NCBI RefSeq assembly: GCF_947498635.1
Contig: NZ_CANMKV010000015.1
Location: forward strand, 39,457-103,456
Length of the DNA stretch: 64,000 nt
Direction: 5' to 3'
Source of the DNA: an uncultured Microbulbifer sp.
GTDB taxonomy: Bacteria > Pseudomonadota > Gammaproteobacteria > Pseudomonadales > Cellvibrionaceae
The notes beneath the pieces are model-generated. The model saw nothing but the letters and a program-made list of their open reading frames with translations. It was not told the DNA's origin and searched no databases. This document shows, piece by piece, positions 1 through 9,622 of the stretch. Positions within the stretch are counted from its first letter, which is position 1. Every line of letters starts with the position of its first letter. A program made the translations under genes and the position numbers.

Positions 1-282
1 CCGTCCGCCTCCCTGAATGAAAATGGTTTCGGCCTCTACGAACCCTGCCACGGCTCCGCGCCGGATATTGCCGGGCAGGGGATTGCCAACCCGCTTGCCA
101 CTATTTTGTCCGCGGCCATGATGCTGCGCTATTCCCTAAATATGGGAGAGGCGGCAGATGCCATTGAGGCGGCGGTGAGCAAAGTGTTGGAGCAGGGGCT
201 GCGCACTGCGGATATTTACACCGATGGCTGCCGCAAAGTCTCGACCAAGGAGATGGGTGCGGCCGTTGTCGCTGCTCTCTAA
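1..282 (+). CDS. leuB: 3-isopropylmalate dehydrogenase, C-terminal part (cut by window edge)
   Basis: Frame 1 is open from the first base and encodes the last 93 residues of LeuB, the NAD-dependent enzyme that oxidises and decarboxylates 3-isopropylmalate in leucine biosynthesis. The segment has the family's [12 protein letters not shown] motif followed by [18 protein letters not shown], which line the cofactor pocket in this family. The natural C-terminus is present; the start lies left of the window. The position directly before asd matches Pseudomonas-type gene order. Confidence 0.93.
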   Translation, partial: PSASLNENGFGLYEPCHGSAPDIAGQGIANPLATILSAAMMLRYSLNMGEAADAIEAAVSKVLEQGLRTADIYTDGCRKVSTKEMGAAVVAAL

Positions 283-299
283 GCGGCGACAACGGCCGC
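259..299. terminator. perfect 14-bp hairpin overlapping the leuB stop codon
   Basis: Bases 259-272 (gcggccgttgtcgc) are exactly complementary to 286-299, with a 13-nt loop that contains the leuB TAA. No U-run follows, so this is a strong hairpin that could act as an mRNA 3' stabiliser or a weak/factor-assisted terminator rather than a classic intrinsic terminator. Confidence 0.5.
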
Positions 300-389
300 T
301 ATATTCACCATTACATCAAATTCGCTATTACGCTATCGCGCCGCTTTCCCGGTGGCGCACTCTAATCACATCATAAATAGGACAAGGCA

Positions 390-1505
390 ATGCAAAAGAT
401 AGGTTTTATCGGCTGGCGGGGTATGGTCGGCTCGGTATTACTGGAACGCATGCGCGCAGAGGGTGACTTTGCGCATATCGCTGAACCGATCTTCTTCTCC
501 ACTTCCAATGCCGGCGGTAAGGCGCCGGATATCGGTTGTGAATTGCCGCCCCTCGGCGACGCTTATGATATCGATGCGTTAGCGACGCTGGATGCGATTG
601 TCAGTTGCCAGGGGGGCGACTACACCAAAGAGGTTTTCCCCCGGCTGCGCGAAGCCGGCTGGCAGGGCCATTGGATCGATGCGGCATCCAGCCTGCGCAT
701 GCAGGAAGATGCGGTGATCGTGCTGGACCCGGTCAACCGCGACGTTATTGATCGCGCGATCGCTGCGGGGCAAAAGAATTTTATCGGCGGCAACTGTACG
801 GTAAGCCTGATGCTGATGGCCCTGGGTGGGCTGTTCAAAGCGGACCTTGTCGAGTGGGTCAGTGCCATGACCTACCAAGCCGCCAGTGGTGCCGGTGCGC
901 AGAATATGCGCGAGCTGATTGCGCAGATGGGCGCGATTCGTGACGGTGTGGCCCCTGAACTGGAAAACCCAGCCAGCGCTATTTTGGATATCGATCGCAA
1001 GGTGGTTGCGGATATGCGCTCGGCAGAATTCCCCACCGCGCAGTTTGGCGCTCCACTGGCTGGCAGTCTGCTGCCCTGGATCGATACCCAGCTGGAGAGC
1101 GGCCAGAGTCGCGAAGAGTGGAAGGCCGAGGTGGAGGCCAACAAGATTCTGCAGACGCAGAGCCCGATCCCGGTGGATGGTACCTGTGTGCGTATCGGCG
1201 CTATGCGCTGCCACAGCCAGGCGTTCACGGTAAAACTGAAAAAAGATCTGCCACTTGCCGATATCGAGCAACGGCTGAATAGTGCCAATGACTGGGTCAA
1301 TGTTGTACCCAATACGCGCGAGGCCACTTTGCAACAGCTGACGCCGACGGCGGTAACCGGCAAACTGGATATTCCAGTGGGGCGCCTGCGTAAGCTGAGT
1401 ATGGGACCTGAGTACTTGAACGCCTTTACCGTGGGGGATCAGTTGCTCTGGGGGGCGGCCGAGCCGCTGCGCCGCATCCTGCTGATTTTGCTCGGTAAGC
1501 TGTAA
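390..1505 (+). CDS. asd: aspartate-semialdehyde dehydrogenase
   Basis: Catalyses NADPH-dependent reduction of aspartyl phosphate to aspartate semialdehyde, the branch point to lysine/diaminopimelate, threonine and methionine. The protein is 371 aa, the normal length of the proteobacterial Asd type. It starts with the nucleotide-binding segment [14 protein letters not shown] and has the active-site cysteine at about residue 136 in GGNCTVS. The ATG has an AGGACAAGG ribosome-binding sequence. It lies between leuB and the non-catalytic homologue usg, as in Pseudomonas. Confidence 0.97.
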   Translation: MQKIGFIGWRGMVGSVLLERMRAEGDFAHIAEPIFFSTSNAGGKAPDIGCELPPLGDAYDIDALATLDAIVSCQGGDYTKEVFPRLREAGWQGHWIDAASSLRMQEDAVIVLDPVNRDVIDRAIAAGQKNFIGGNCTVSLMLMALGGLFKADLVEWVSAMTYQAASGAGAQNMRELIAQMGAIRDGVAPELENPASAILDIDRKVVADMRSAEFPTAQFGAPLAGSLLPWIDTQLESGQSREEWKAEVEANKILQTQSPIPVDGTCVRIGAMRCHSQAFTVKLKKDLPLADIEQRLNSANDWVNVVPNTREATLQQLTPTAVTGKLDIPVGRLRKLSMGPEYLNAFTVGDQLLWGAAEPLRRILLILLGKL

Positions 1506-1595
1506 CTGGTACGGCTTGGCATAAGTCCTCTGGCGGCGCATATTTCAGTGCTTGTTAATAGAGGACATTTTGCCAAGCTGTGAACCCGATCAACT

Positions 1596-1629
1596 AAAAA
1601 GCTGCTACTGGTTGTCATAGCGGCTTTTT
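1596..1629 (+). terminator. intrinsic terminator after asd
   Basis: AAAAAGCTGCTA (1596-1607) pairs with TAGCGGCTTTTT (1618-1629), with one G-U pair. The right arm itself ends in a T-run, giving the A-rich/T-rich symmetric form of a rho-independent terminator. A TATAAT-like -10 box lies just downstream (1647-1652) and may serve the next gene. Confidence 0.75.
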
Positions 1630-1696
1630 CGATTTTCCCCCATGGGTATAATCGCCCCCTCATTTTTTCCTTTCCAACTCAACGAAGTGAATAGTC

Positions 1697-2692
1697 ATGT
1701 CCGAATCCACCCGCGAACTGGTCATTGTCGGTGTCGATAACGCCGCCTTTGCCCCTCTGCTGGAAATCCTGGAGGAGCGGGAAATCATCACCGCTGAGCA
1801 GCTGCGTTTGCTGGAGAGCGAGGAGCGCGAGGTGGACCCGCAGGTATTTGCCAATCGCAGTATCTCTGTGCAGCCCCTGGAAAAATTCACCTTTGCCGAG
1901 GGGCAGGTAGTAATACTGTTGGAAGCCAGTGATGCGATCGCCGCGGCGATGGGCAGCGCTGAAAGCAGTGGCGCCTGGGTTGTGGATGCGGCAAACAATA
2001 CCCGCGGGGATGAAAGCGTCGCTTTAATCCATCCCGCCTTCAATAGTGCGGAACTCTCCAGTGTGGAACGCCGTATCGTAGCACTGCCCAGTGCTGGTGC
2101 GGCCATGGTGGCCGAAGTTCTATTGCCCTTGGCAGAACAGCTGCAAGGGGTTGAGGTTCAGCTCAACCAGCCGGTATCAGCCTTGGGTAAAGCCGCCATT
2201 GACTCTACAGCGGCGCAGACCGCGCGTATGTTCAGTGGCCAGGATGCAGAAGTTGATCCGGCCATCGGCCATCGACTCGCCTTTAATCAACTCAGCGCCA
2301 GTGAAGCCCTGCTCGCCAGCGGTCACACCCTCGGAGAGCTGACCCTGATTCACGACCTGCGTCGCCTACTCGGTGAAAATGTTGCCGTGGATGCCGGTAT
2401 TAACACGGTTTCCGTCTTCCACGGTCAGTTAGCCAATCTGGGTATCGTTTTGCGCGAAGAGGTCGACCTGGGGAAAGTACGCGCGCTGCTGGCGAATGGT
2501 ACGCGCCTGAAGTTGGCGGAGCAGCCCTCGGCGGAAAATGCCGTGGGAAGTGACGTGACGATCATCGGCCGTTTGCGTCAAAGTCTCCTCAGCAAGCGAC
2601 AGTTAAACCTCAGTGCAGTGTCCGACAACCTGCGCAAGGATGTTGCTATCAACTGTGCGCAAATTGCTCACTTGTTGCTAAAAAACTACTGA
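1697..2692 (+). CDS. usg: Asd-like protein Usg (aspartate-semialdehyde dehydrogenase homologue without active-site Cys)
   Basis: A 331-aa paralogue of Asd of the Usg-1/Asd2 group normally found between asd and fimV. It keeps the dehydrogenase-like fold pattern (VIVGVDNAAFAPLLEIL at the start, NQPVSALGKAAIDSTAAQTARM in the dimerisation part), but where catalytic Asd has GGNCT it reads LPSAGAAMVAEVL with no cysteine. The only cysteine is near the C-terminus. It is therefore probably not a semialdehyde dehydrogenase; its function in this group is not settled. A TATAAT box about 45 nt upstream suggests its own promoter beyond the asd terminator. Confidence 0.88.
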   Translation: MSESTRELVIVGVDNAAFAPLLEILEEREIITAEQLRLLESEEREVDPQVFANRSISVQPLEKFTFAEGQVVILLEASDAIAAAMGSAESSGAWVVDAANNTRGDESVALIHPAFNSAELSSVERRIVALPSAGAAMVAEVLLPLAEQLQGVEVQLNQPVSALGKAAIDSTAAQTARMFSGQDAEVDPAIGHRLAFNQLSASEALLASGHTLGELTLIHDLRRLLGENVAVDAGINTVSVFHGQLANLGIVLREEVDLGKVRALLANGTRLKLAEQPSAENAVGSDVTIIGRLRQSLLSKRQLNLSAVSDNLRKDVAINCAQIAHLLLKNY

Positions 2693-2889
2693 TATTTAAT
2701 ACTTAGCCGCCATAGTGAAGGTGTAATCTTAACTTTGGTCCGGCTGTGAGTGGCGAGATATTCGTCGCAGTTGGTGGCCGTCGCTACGGCGGTCAAATAG
2801 TCGAACGATTACCGTTCAGTAATGGGGATTTTCTGAAGGCGCGCTTTTCGGAAGCCCTGGGAAGATTCTAACAATAAAGGGAATCGGAT

Positions 2890-5800
2890 ATGCGTGTGCG
2901 TAAGTTGGCACTTGCAGTTGGTCTAGTCGGTGCAATGGGAAGCAACGCGACTCTGGCGCTCGGACTGGGGGAGATCAAACTCAACTCCACCCTTAATCAG
3001 CCGCTCAATGCGGAAATTGGCCTGCTGCAAACACGCGGCCTGGATGATAGTGAGATCAAAGTACGCCTGGCGGGGCCGGATGAATTTGATCGCGCGGGTG
3101 TGGAGCGCTCCTACCTACTCACCTCACTGCGTTTTGATGTGGATTACTCGAGCGGCAAGCCGGTGGTCCGTATCACCAGCCGTGAACCGATCCGCGAACC
3201 TTTTCTGAACTTCCTGGTGGAAACCCGCTGGCCCAGTGGGCGCCTGCTCAGGGAATACACCTTGCTGATGGATTTGCCGGCGTTCTCACCGAGCGCTGCC
3301 CCACAGCCGGTGCGCGCTGCCGAGCGCGAGCGCCAACAAGTGCGCCGCGATACCCAGACGCAAAGGCCTGCGCCGCGCCCGGCACAGCCCGTAGAGCAGC
3401 CGGTTGCCCAGCCCGAGGTGGAGCAGCCCAGCGAGCCCCCGGCTGTAGAACAGCCCGAGCCGGTGCGCCGTCAGCCCCAGCGCGCCTCTGCGGATAACCG
3501 TAATAGCAGCCAGGTGTACGGCCCGGTTTCTTCCGCCGACACTCTCTGGGCAATTGCCCTGCAAAATCGTGCCAACGGCGAATTTTCCGTGCAGCAGACC
3601 ATGCTGGCAATTCAGCGTCTGAACCCCGAAGCCTTTATCAACGGCAATATCAACCTGCTGAAGAAAGGTGCGGTGCTACGCCTGCCCAATAGCGATGATC
3701 TGCGCAGCTTGAGTCTCACCGACGCAATTTCCGAGGTGGCCCAGCAAAATGACTCCTGGCGCCAGCGCAATGGCGCCGAAGAGGTCGCCACGGCTGCGCC
3801 CTTGGATGCGCGCCCCGTGGAAGAAGAGCGCGTTGCCAGCAGTGAGATTGAAGGCCGTGTAAGCCTGGCGGCCCCCGGCGACAATGAATCGGTAACGTCA
3901 GGTTCCGGTAGCGGTGCCGAGGACAGTGAGGCGCTGGAAGGTGATCTGACCGTAGCCGAGGAAGAGCTGGATAAAACCGAGCTGGAAAACACCGAGCTGC
4001 GCGAGCGCATCGCCGAACTCGATGAGCAGATCGATACCATGGAGTCTCTGGTTGAGGTCTCCAGTGAAGAGATGCGGGCGGTTCAGCTCGCCGCAGAGAT
4101 GTCCGCCGAGAGTACCGATGTCGATAGTGCGGAAATGGCCCCTGGGCTGGATGACTCCCTTGCCGACGAGTCTCTGGACGACGCAGTTGATGAGCTCGAA
4201 ACGGAGACTGTCGCCGAAGAGCCGGAATCGCGCAATCGCGTAGTCTCTGTACAGACTCAGCCCGAGCCCACTTTGATGGAAAAGCTCGGCGATAATCTGC
4301 AGTTAATCGGTATTGGCGCTGGCGGTTTGCTGGTGGGGCTGTTTGGCTTCTTTACCTGGCGCCGCCGCAAGGCCGAGCAGGAGGCTGAGCAGCAGTTGGA
4401 GCAGCAGATGGCAGCGGAGGCATCGCCACTGCATCTGCCCGAGGAGAGCGCTGCAGAGGATGAAACCCTCGCTGCAGTGGAGAGTATGGAAGCCAATGAT
4501 GCTTTCGATCTCAGTGATTTGGGCGATGTGGGCACCGACGACCCTATTTCCGAGGCGGAAATCCACCTGTCTCTGGGGCAGTACGAAGAAGCTGAAAGTA
4601 AGCTGCTGCTGGGGCTGGAAAAAGACCCCCAGGTAGTGGATGCGCGCCTGATGCTCATGGAGGTTTACGCCCACAACCAGGATATTGAGAAGTTCGACGA
4701 TCACTATATTCAGCTGCTCGCTATTAGTGACGGTCCCGTCGCAGACCGTGCTGCACGCCTGCGCGAAACCATAGCCGGCGCACCGGATTTCGAGGCGCCG
4801 TCAATGGATTTCTCCAGTGAATCCCTGGAGGCCGCTCAACTTGATGATATCGGTGCTTCTCTGGAGGAGGATTTCTCCATTGTGGAACCGGTCCACTCAC
4901 CGGTGGAAGCGCTGGACGGTGACAATTCGTTGCTCGACGACCTCACAATGAATTTGACCCTGGACGATGAGAAAGCCGATGGCGATGTCGCTCAGGACCT
5001 ATCGCTCGACCTGGACGATGCTTTTATAGAGCCGGCTCTGGATTCGGCTGACGCTGTCGATCTGGATAGTGAATTCAATCTCGATGACCTGGACCTCAAC
5101 AGCGCTCTGGATACCGATGCGCTGCAGGATCCGTCACAGGCCGACGGTGAATTGAACCTCGATGATCTCGACCTGGGAGAGCTGGATCTCGGCGATCTCA
5201 ATAGCGGCGAAACCGATGAGTTTTCCCTGCAGGAGTCGGCGGTAGAAGACCTCTCTGAAGGCACCGGTGAGGCGGAAGGGGGGCTGGCGCCGATCGATTA
5301 CGATACCTCTGAGCTGGACCTGGACACTCTGGAAATGAGTGCTGCCGGCAGCGATGAGGCCTCAGACGATGCGTTTGTGGCCGAGCCTGAACCGGCGGAA
5401 AAGAGCCGTTCTGGCGGCACAATTGGCGGTTTAGACTTCGAGTTGGATCTCTCCATGATGGAAGAGAGCGCTCAGGCGTTGCAGGCTGAGGGGGTCGCTG
5501 CGGTCGAGGGTGATCTTCAGGCCCAGGACGAACTGTCATTGGAGGCATTCTCCGACAGCGATCTGGATATGATTGGCTCCGGGCTGGACGACGAGTTGGA
5601 TCTCGATAGTATCGATCTCGATGATATTGCCGGTGATCTGGCCGCGCCAGACTCCCTGGAAGTCGATACCGCGGTCTCCGCGGCAGAGAACCCCGAGATC
5701 GCAGGGTTGCCATTAGAAGACGACCTCGACTTTGATCTGGCTTCTCTGGAAGCTTCGGGAGAGGCCCTGTCTATGGGGGAGGGCGCTGTTGACGAAGCTT

Positions 5801-6180
5801 TTTCTCTCGAAGATGAGCTGGCTCTGATCGATGAATCCACTGACGGCGACCTTGCGGTGACAGCCGAGTTGGGCGTCGATACGGAACTCGAGCTGGAAAC
5901 GGCCGTAACTCAGGCCCAAGCTGTAGAGGCGACCGTTGCCCAGCAGCAGGTTGCCGAGTCGGAGTTTGCCGGCCTCGATTTCAATCTGGAGAGTGATCTC
6001 AATTCCGAACTGAGTCTGCTGGAAGGCGGTGACGAAATGGGGACCAAGCTGGAGCTGGCTCAGGCCTACATGGATATGGGTGACACAGAGGGGGCCAGGG
6101 ATATCCTCAAAGAAGTGACCCAGGATGGCAGTGGCGAACACAAGAGCCGTGCCGAAGAAATGCTGGAGCGCATGGTGTAA
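2890..6180 (+). CDS. fimV: FimV polar hub / motility-assembly protein
   Basis: A 1096-aa inner-membrane, peptidoglycan-binding protein. In Pseudomonas, FimV organises the cell pole, type IV pilus assembly and cAMP signalling. Visible order: signal peptide (1-23); FimV N-terminal domain with GLGEIKLNSTLNQPLNAEI (about 25-130); a Pro/Gln-rich linker; a LysM-like module (about 205-265, ending AVLRLP); a short coiled coil (about 355-390); one membrane span near 470-490 (LIGIGAGGLLVGLFGFFTW); a TPR-like unit (about 553-625); a very acidic D/L/E-rich cytoplasmic stretch with repeats such as LDDLDL; and the conserved C-terminal FimV domain (KLELAQAYMDMGDTEGARDIL). SD AAGGGA precedes the ATG. Confidence 0.95.
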   Translation: MRVRKLALAVGLVGAMGSNATLALGLGEIKLNSTLNQPLNAEIGLLQTRGLDDSEIKVRLAGPDEFDRAGVERSYLLTSLRFDVDYSSGKPVVRITSREPIREPFLNFLVETRWPSGRLLREYTLLMDLPAFSPSAAPQPVRAAERERQQVRRDTQTQRPAPRPAQPVEQPVAQPEVEQPSEPPAVEQPEPVRRQPQRASADNRNSSQVYGPVSSADTLWAIALQNRANGEFSVQQTMLAIQRLNPEAFINGNINLLKKGAVLRLPNSDDLRSLSLTDAISEVAQQNDSWRQRNGAEEVATAAPLDARPVEEERVASSEIEGRVSLAAPGDNESVTSGSGSGAEDSEALEGDLTVAEEELDKTELENTELRERIAELDEQIDTMESLVEVSSEEMRAVQLAAEMSAESTDVDSAEMAPGLDDSLADESLDDAVDELETETVAEEPESRNRVVSVQTQPEPTLMEKLGDNLQLIGIGAGGLLVGLFGFFTWRRRKAEQEAEQQLEQQMAAEASPLHLPEESAAEDETLAAVESMEANDAFDLSDLGDVGTDDPISEAEIHLSLGQYEEAESKLLLGLEKDPQVVDARLMLMEVYAHNQDIEKFDDHYIQLLAISDGPVADRAARLRETIAGAPDFEAPSMDFSSESLEAAQLDDIGASLEEDFSIVEPVHSPVEALDGDNSLLDDLTMNLTLDDEKADGDVAQDLSLDLDDAFIEPALDSADAVDLDSEFNLDDLDLNSALDTDALQDPSQADGELNLDDLDLGELDLGDLNSGETDEFSLQESAVEDLSEGTGEAEGGLAPIDYDTSELDLDTLEMSAAGSDEASDDAFVAEPEPAEKSRSGGTIGGLDFELDLSMMEESAQALQAEGVAAVEGDLQAQDELSLEAFSDSDLDMIGSGLDDELDLDSIDLDDIAGDLAAPDSLEVDTAVSAAENPEIAGLPLEDDLDFDLASLEASGEALSMGEGAVDEAFSLEDELALIDESTDGDLAVTAELGVDTELELETAVTQAQAVEATVAQQQVAESEFAGLDFNLESDLNSELSLLEGGDEMGTKLELAQAYMDMGDTEGARDILKEVTQDGSGEHKSRAEEMLERMV

Positions 6181-6199
6181 GTACCCTGCTCACTCCGCT

Positions 6200-6232
6200 A
6201 AAAAAACCTCGCACTGGCTGCGAGGTTTTTTT
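6200..6232 (+). terminator. strong intrinsic terminator after fimV
   Basis: AAAAAAACCTCGCA (6200-6213) pairs with TGCGAGGTTTTTTT (6219-6232) around a 5-nt loop, ending in seven T. It separates fimV from truA. Confidence 0.92.
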
Positions 6233-6349
6233 ATGTTGTCGGGCAATCCCCGGCGCACCCCTGGTCGACAGTGACGTGGCTGGGTTACAGGTTTTATTGG
6301 CGTGGGCCACTGGGTATTGTGGCGGCGCACATTGAGTGATCTTGCTGAT

Positions 6350-7243
6350 ATGACGCAGGCGACAGAGCGCGAATATATTTACAAAGCCAACGGTGAGGTC
6401 CCTCCCGGTGAACAGTTGCCCGAGGGATTGCGCCGCATTGCCCTCGGTATTGAATATTGTGGTGCGCGGCTGCACGGCTTTCAGAAACAGAAGTCTGCAG
6501 CGGAAACCGTGCAGGCGCACCTTGAGCGGGCCCTGTCGGCCATCGCCGTGGAGCCTGTTACTCTGGTTTGTGCGGGGCGCACCGACGCGGGGGTACATGC
6601 GACCAACCAGGTTATTCATTTTGATACCTATGCCCAGCGCCCTGGCCGCGCCTGGGTTCAAGGGGTAAATACCAAGTTGCCGGATTCGGTGCGGGTGCGT
6701 TGGGCCCAGGAGATGCCCGCGCAGTTTCACGCGCGCTTTTCCGCTTTTGCGCGCAGCTACCGCTACCTGATTCACAGCGCGCCAACCCGCTCGGCACACA
6801 GTGCAGCAGAAGTAACCTGGACCCAGCACCCGCTGGACCTAGAGGCTATGCGCGCGGGGGCGAAGCACCTGTTTGGTCGTCACGATTTCAGCAGCTTTCG
6901 CGCTTCACAGTGCCAGGCGAAAAGCCCAGTGCGAGAGATCACTCGCCTGGATATCGCCCCTGTGGGCCCGCTAATTGTGCTGGAGGTGAGCGCCAATGCT
7001 TTTTTGCATCACATGGTGCGCAATATCACCGGTGCGCTGATGGCGGTGGGGCGCGGAGAGCGTCGCCCCGGCTGGGTACAGGAGGTGTTGGCACAGCGCG
7101 ATCGCTCTGCTGCCGGGGTCACTGCGCCGCCATTTGGACTGTACCTGGTGGATGTGCAGTATCCGCCGGAGTTTACATTGCCGGTGAAGGAACCGGGGCC
7201 CCTGTTAGTGCCCCTGCCTCTCGGTTCGCTAGCGGTGAGCTGA
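6350..7243 (+). CDS. truA: tRNA pseudouridine(38-40) synthase TruA
   Basis: Isomerises uridines 38-40 in the anticodon arm of tRNAs. The TruA core is clear: RRIALGIEYCGARLHGFQ, then the catalytic aspartate (about residue 79) in GRTDAGVHA, then the C-terminal MVRNITGALMAVGRG. An in-frame GTG at 6302 would add 16 residues; I prefer the ATG at 6350 because the resulting 27-residue lead-in fits related proteins, but neither start has a strong ribosome-binding site. The gene keeps the fimV-truA-trpF order. Confidence 0.93.
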   Translation: MTQATEREYIYKANGEVPPGEQLPEGLRRIALGIEYCGARLHGFQKQKSAAETVQAHLERALSAIAVEPVTLVCAGRTDAGVHATNQVIHFDTYAQRPGRAWVQGVNTKLPDSVRVRWAQEMPAQFHARFSAFARSYRYLIHSAPTRSAHSAAEVTWTQHPLDLEAMRAGAKHLFGRHDFSSFRASQCQAKSPVREITRLDIAPVGPLIVLEVSANAFLHHMVRNITGALMAVGRGERRPGWVQEVLAQRDRSAAGVTAPPFGLYLVDVQYPPEFTLPVKEPGPLLVPLPLGSLAVS

Positions 7244-7384
7244 AGGCTGCTGGCGTACTTTCTCCGCCAGGCTTTGGATTCGGCTTTCACTGGGGTGACG
7301 CGCGTTTCGTACCAGGTATCAATCTGCTAGTATCCTGGGTTCCCTCATTTTTTGTTGGCCGCTCGGCTGGCTCCAGGTTAAGCG

Positions 7385-7996
7385 ATGCAAGTGAAGATTT
7401 GCGGCATCACCCGTATTGAAGATGCCCTTATGGCCGTTGAAGCAGGCGCGGATGCGCTGGGACTGGTGTTTTATAAGGCGAGTCCGCGCGCGATCGACCC
7501 ACAGGCTGCCGCGGCTATCGCGGCGGCGATTTCCCCCTTCGTGACCCTTACCGGCCTGTTTGTGGATGCCGCCCAAGGTGAAGTGGATCAAGTGTTGGAA
7601 TCCGTGCCTCTCAACCTTTTGCAGTTTCACGGTGAGGAGGGGGCTCGCTATTGTGAGCAGTTCCGCAGACCCTATATCAAAGCCCTGCGTATGAAAGAGG
7701 GGCTGGATGTTATTGCCGCCATGGAGGCACATCCCAAGTCGCGCGGCTTTCTGCTGGATGCCTATCGCCCCGGAGTGCCCGGTGGCACCGGAGAGACTTT
7801 TGATTGGGATAGGGTGCCACAAAATAGTGGCCGCCCCATTGTCTTGGCGGGAGGTTTGACAGCCGCTAATGTGGCTGGCGCTATCGAGGCTGCGCGTCCC
7901 CAGAGCGTGGATGTCAGCGGTGGTGTGGAGCAAGGGCGGGGCGTTAAAGATCCGCAAAAAGTGGCTGCCTTTATTCGCGCGGCGAAGAGCAGCTAG
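7385..7996 (+). CDS. trpF: phosphoribosylanthranilate isomerase
   Basis: Third step of tryptophan biosynthesis from anthranilate (PRA to CdRP). A 203-aa single-domain TIM barrel. VKICGIT at the N-terminus holds the catalytic Cys at residue 6; the C-terminal GGLTAANV and DVSGGVE segments form the phosphate site with the catalytic Asp. An AGG about 8 nt before the ATG serves as ribosome-binding site. It is separated from trpBA by about 315 bp of repeated, hairpin-rich DNA rather than fused into a tight operon. Confidence 0.96.
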   Translation: MQVKICGITRIEDALMAVEAGADALGLVFYKASPRAIDPQAAAAIAAAISPFVTLTGLFVDAAQGEVDQVLESVPLNLLQFHGEEGARYCEQFRRPYIKALRMKEGLDVIAAMEAHPKSRGFLLDAYRPGVPGGTGETFDWDRVPQNSGRPIVLAGGLTAANVAGAIEAARPQSVDVSGGVEQGRGVKDPQKVAAFIRAAKSS

Positions 7997-8018
7997 TCCG
8001 GGAGATTAAATAAAAGAA

Positions 8019-8133
8019 GCGACACAATGAGGTGCCGCTTGCCGGCAGGTCCGGCGCGAATCGGTGAATGCCAGCAGATCCGTGTATCTGTGCCAATATT
8101 GACCGGTGACGTTTAAAGTGTTCAGAAGAACAC
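8019..8133. repeat. direct repeat copy 1 (structured ~115-bp element)
   Basis: First of two similar units between trpF and trpB. It opens with an imperfect hairpin (gcgacac / gtgccgc), then a GC-rich part (ggtccggcgcgaa), then the dyad CAGAT-ccgtgt-ATCTG (about 8074-8090), and ends in the hairpin GTGTTC-agaa-GAACAC (8118-8133). It aligns without gaps to copy 2 over the first 42 bases. Confidence 0.75.
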
Positions 8134-8150
8134 ATTCATTCAGATTATTT

Positions 8151-8266
8151 GCGGCACATGGATGTGTCGCCCGCCGGTAGGCCCGGCGCGAACCGTTCAA
8201 TACCAGCAGATCCACGTATCTTCGCCGGTATTGGCCGGTGATGTTTAAGGGGTTCAAGAGGAACAC
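8151..8266. repeat. direct repeat copy 2 (structured ~115-bp element)
   Basis: Second unit, 17 bp after copy 1: opening hairpin gcggcaca / tgtgtcgc, ggcccggcgcgaa, core CCAGCAGATCCACGTATCTT (8203-8222), and a closing hairpin. The closing stem is longer than in copy 1 (13 bp with one mismatch, 8243-8255 with 8261-8273) and ends about 40 nt before trpB, so it could influence trpB expression. The two opening stems differ in sequence yet still fold. Confidence 0.75.
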
Positions 8267-8312
8267 CTTAAACGGTAGGAAAAGAAACCCTTGTGATCGA
8301 CGGAGTATGAGT

Positions 8313-9530
8313 GTGAGTAAGCCAGGTGCTATTGATTTTTCCACCTTCCCGGATGCCAGCGGGCATTTCGGTCCGTACGGCGGTCGCTTTGTATCGGAGA
8401 CGCTGATTGGCGCATTGGATGAACTGCAGGCGATGTATAGCCGCCTGAAAGATAATCCAGAATTTGTCGCTGCCTTTGACTACGATCTTGCGCACTACGT
8501 CGGGCGGCCATCGCCGCTGTATCTTGCTGAACGTCTTACCCAGCAGGCCGGTGGAGCGCGTATCTGGCTTAAGCGCGAAGATCTCAATCACACCGGTGCG
8601 CACAAGGTAAACAACACTGTGGGGCAGGCCCTGCTGGCCAAGCACAGTGGCAAAAGGCGTGTTATCGCCGAAACCGGTGCAGGTCAGCACGGCGTGGCCA
8701 CAGCGACAGTGGCCGCGCGCTTGGGACTACAGTGCACTGTTTATATGGGTGCGGAGGATGTTAAGCGTCAGTCCCCGAATGTTTATCGAATGAAATTACT
8801 GGGTGCTGAAGTGGTGCCGGTACAGTCCGGTTCCAAGACATTGAAAGACGCCATGAACGAAGCCATGCGCGACTGGGTGACCAATGTCGACAACACTTTC
8901 TACATCATTGGTACTGTGGCCGGCCCCCATCCGTATCCGCAACTGGTGCGCGACTTCAACTCTATTATTGGCCGTGAGGCGCGCCGCCAGAGTCTGGAGC
9001 AGTTCGGCCAGTTACCCGATGCCCTGGTGGCCTGTGTCGGTGGTGGTTCCAATGCTATCGGCTTGTTTCACCCCTTCCTCAATGATTCTGAAGTGCAGAT
9101 GTTTGGTGTAGAGGCCGGTGGTGAAGGCCTGTCCACGGGTAGACATGCTGCTCCATTAAACGATGGTATTCCCGGTGTCCTGCACGGCAACCGCACCTAT
9201 CTGATGGAAGATGAGGATGGTCAGATAATCGAGACTCACTCGGTATCGGCGGGGCTTGATTACCCGGGTGTAGGCCCGGAGCACGCCTGGCTCAAGGACA
9301 TCGGTCGTGTCCAGTATGTCACCGCCGATGACAAGGAGGCCCTGGAAGCTTTCCGTCGCCTCACCCGTACCGAGGGGATTCTGCCGGCGCTGGAATCCAG
9401 CCATGCGGTTGCCTATGCGATGAAGCTCGCGGCGGAAATGGCACCGGAGCAGAATATCGTGGTGAACCTGTCCGGTCGTGGAGACAAGGATATTTTCACC
9501 GTTGCCGCAATCGACGGTATTGAGGTTTAG
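8313..9530 (+). CDS. trpB: tryptophan synthase beta subunit
   Basis: PLP enzyme that condenses indole with serine to form tryptophan; partner of TrpA. The PLP lysine (about residue 98) lies in HTGAHKVNN, and the glycine-rich phosphate loop is [10 protein letters not shown]. The C-terminus [12 protein letters not shown] and NLSGRGDKD is intact; length about 405 aa. Start choice: GGAG at 8302-8305 is only 1 nt from the ATG at 8307 but 7 nt from the GTG at 8313, so GTG is preferred. The longer reading from 8238 runs through the repeat hairpin and is unlikely. Confidence 0.96.
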   Translation: MSKPGAIDFSTFPDASGHFGPYGGRFVSETLIGALDELQAMYSRLKDNPEFVAAFDYDLAHYVGRPSPLYLAERLTQQAGGARIWLKREDLNHTGAHKVNNTVGQALLAKHSGKRRVIAETGAGQHGVATATVAARLGLQCTVYMGAEDVKRQSPNVYRMKLLGAEVVPVQSGSKTLKDAMNEAMRDWVTNVDNTFYIIGTVAGPHPYPQLVRDFNSIIGREARRQSLEQFGQLPDALVACVGGGSNAIGLFHPFLNDSEVQMFGVEAGGEGLSTGRHAAPLNDGIPGVLHGNRTYLMEDEDGQIIETHSVSAGLDYPGVGPEHAWLKDIGRVQYVTADDKEALEAFRRLTRTEGILPALESSHAVAYAMKLAAEMAPEQNIVVNLSGRGDKDIFTVAAIDGIEV

Positions 9531-9538
9531 TGTGGCGG

Positions 9539-9559
9539 CGCCCGCTCTCGGCGCGGGCG
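9539..9559 (+). promoter_or_regulatory. GC hairpin between trpB and trpA
   Basis: CGCCCGC (9539-9545) is complementary to GCGGGCG (9553-9559). No U-run follows, so it probably stabilises or modulates the trpB-trpA message rather than ending it. Confidence 0.35.
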
Positions 9560-9622
9560 AGCTGCAAAAAATACGGACCAAGTGAGCTGGCACAACGCCA
9601 GGAGTAGCTCAGGGAACACACA

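Noticed and set aside
579..1541. 320-aa open frame on the minus strand opposite asd
   Set aside because: Shadow of asd; no ribosome site, composition and residue use are those of antisense reading of a GC-rich gene.
5198..5713. Long minus-strand frame inside fimV, Arg/Pro-rich
   Set aside because: Produced by the D/L/E-rich repeats of fimV read backwards.
8006..8344. 112-aa minus-strand frame covering the repeats
   Set aside because: Its protein contains an internal repeat solely because the DNA is duplicated; no start signal.
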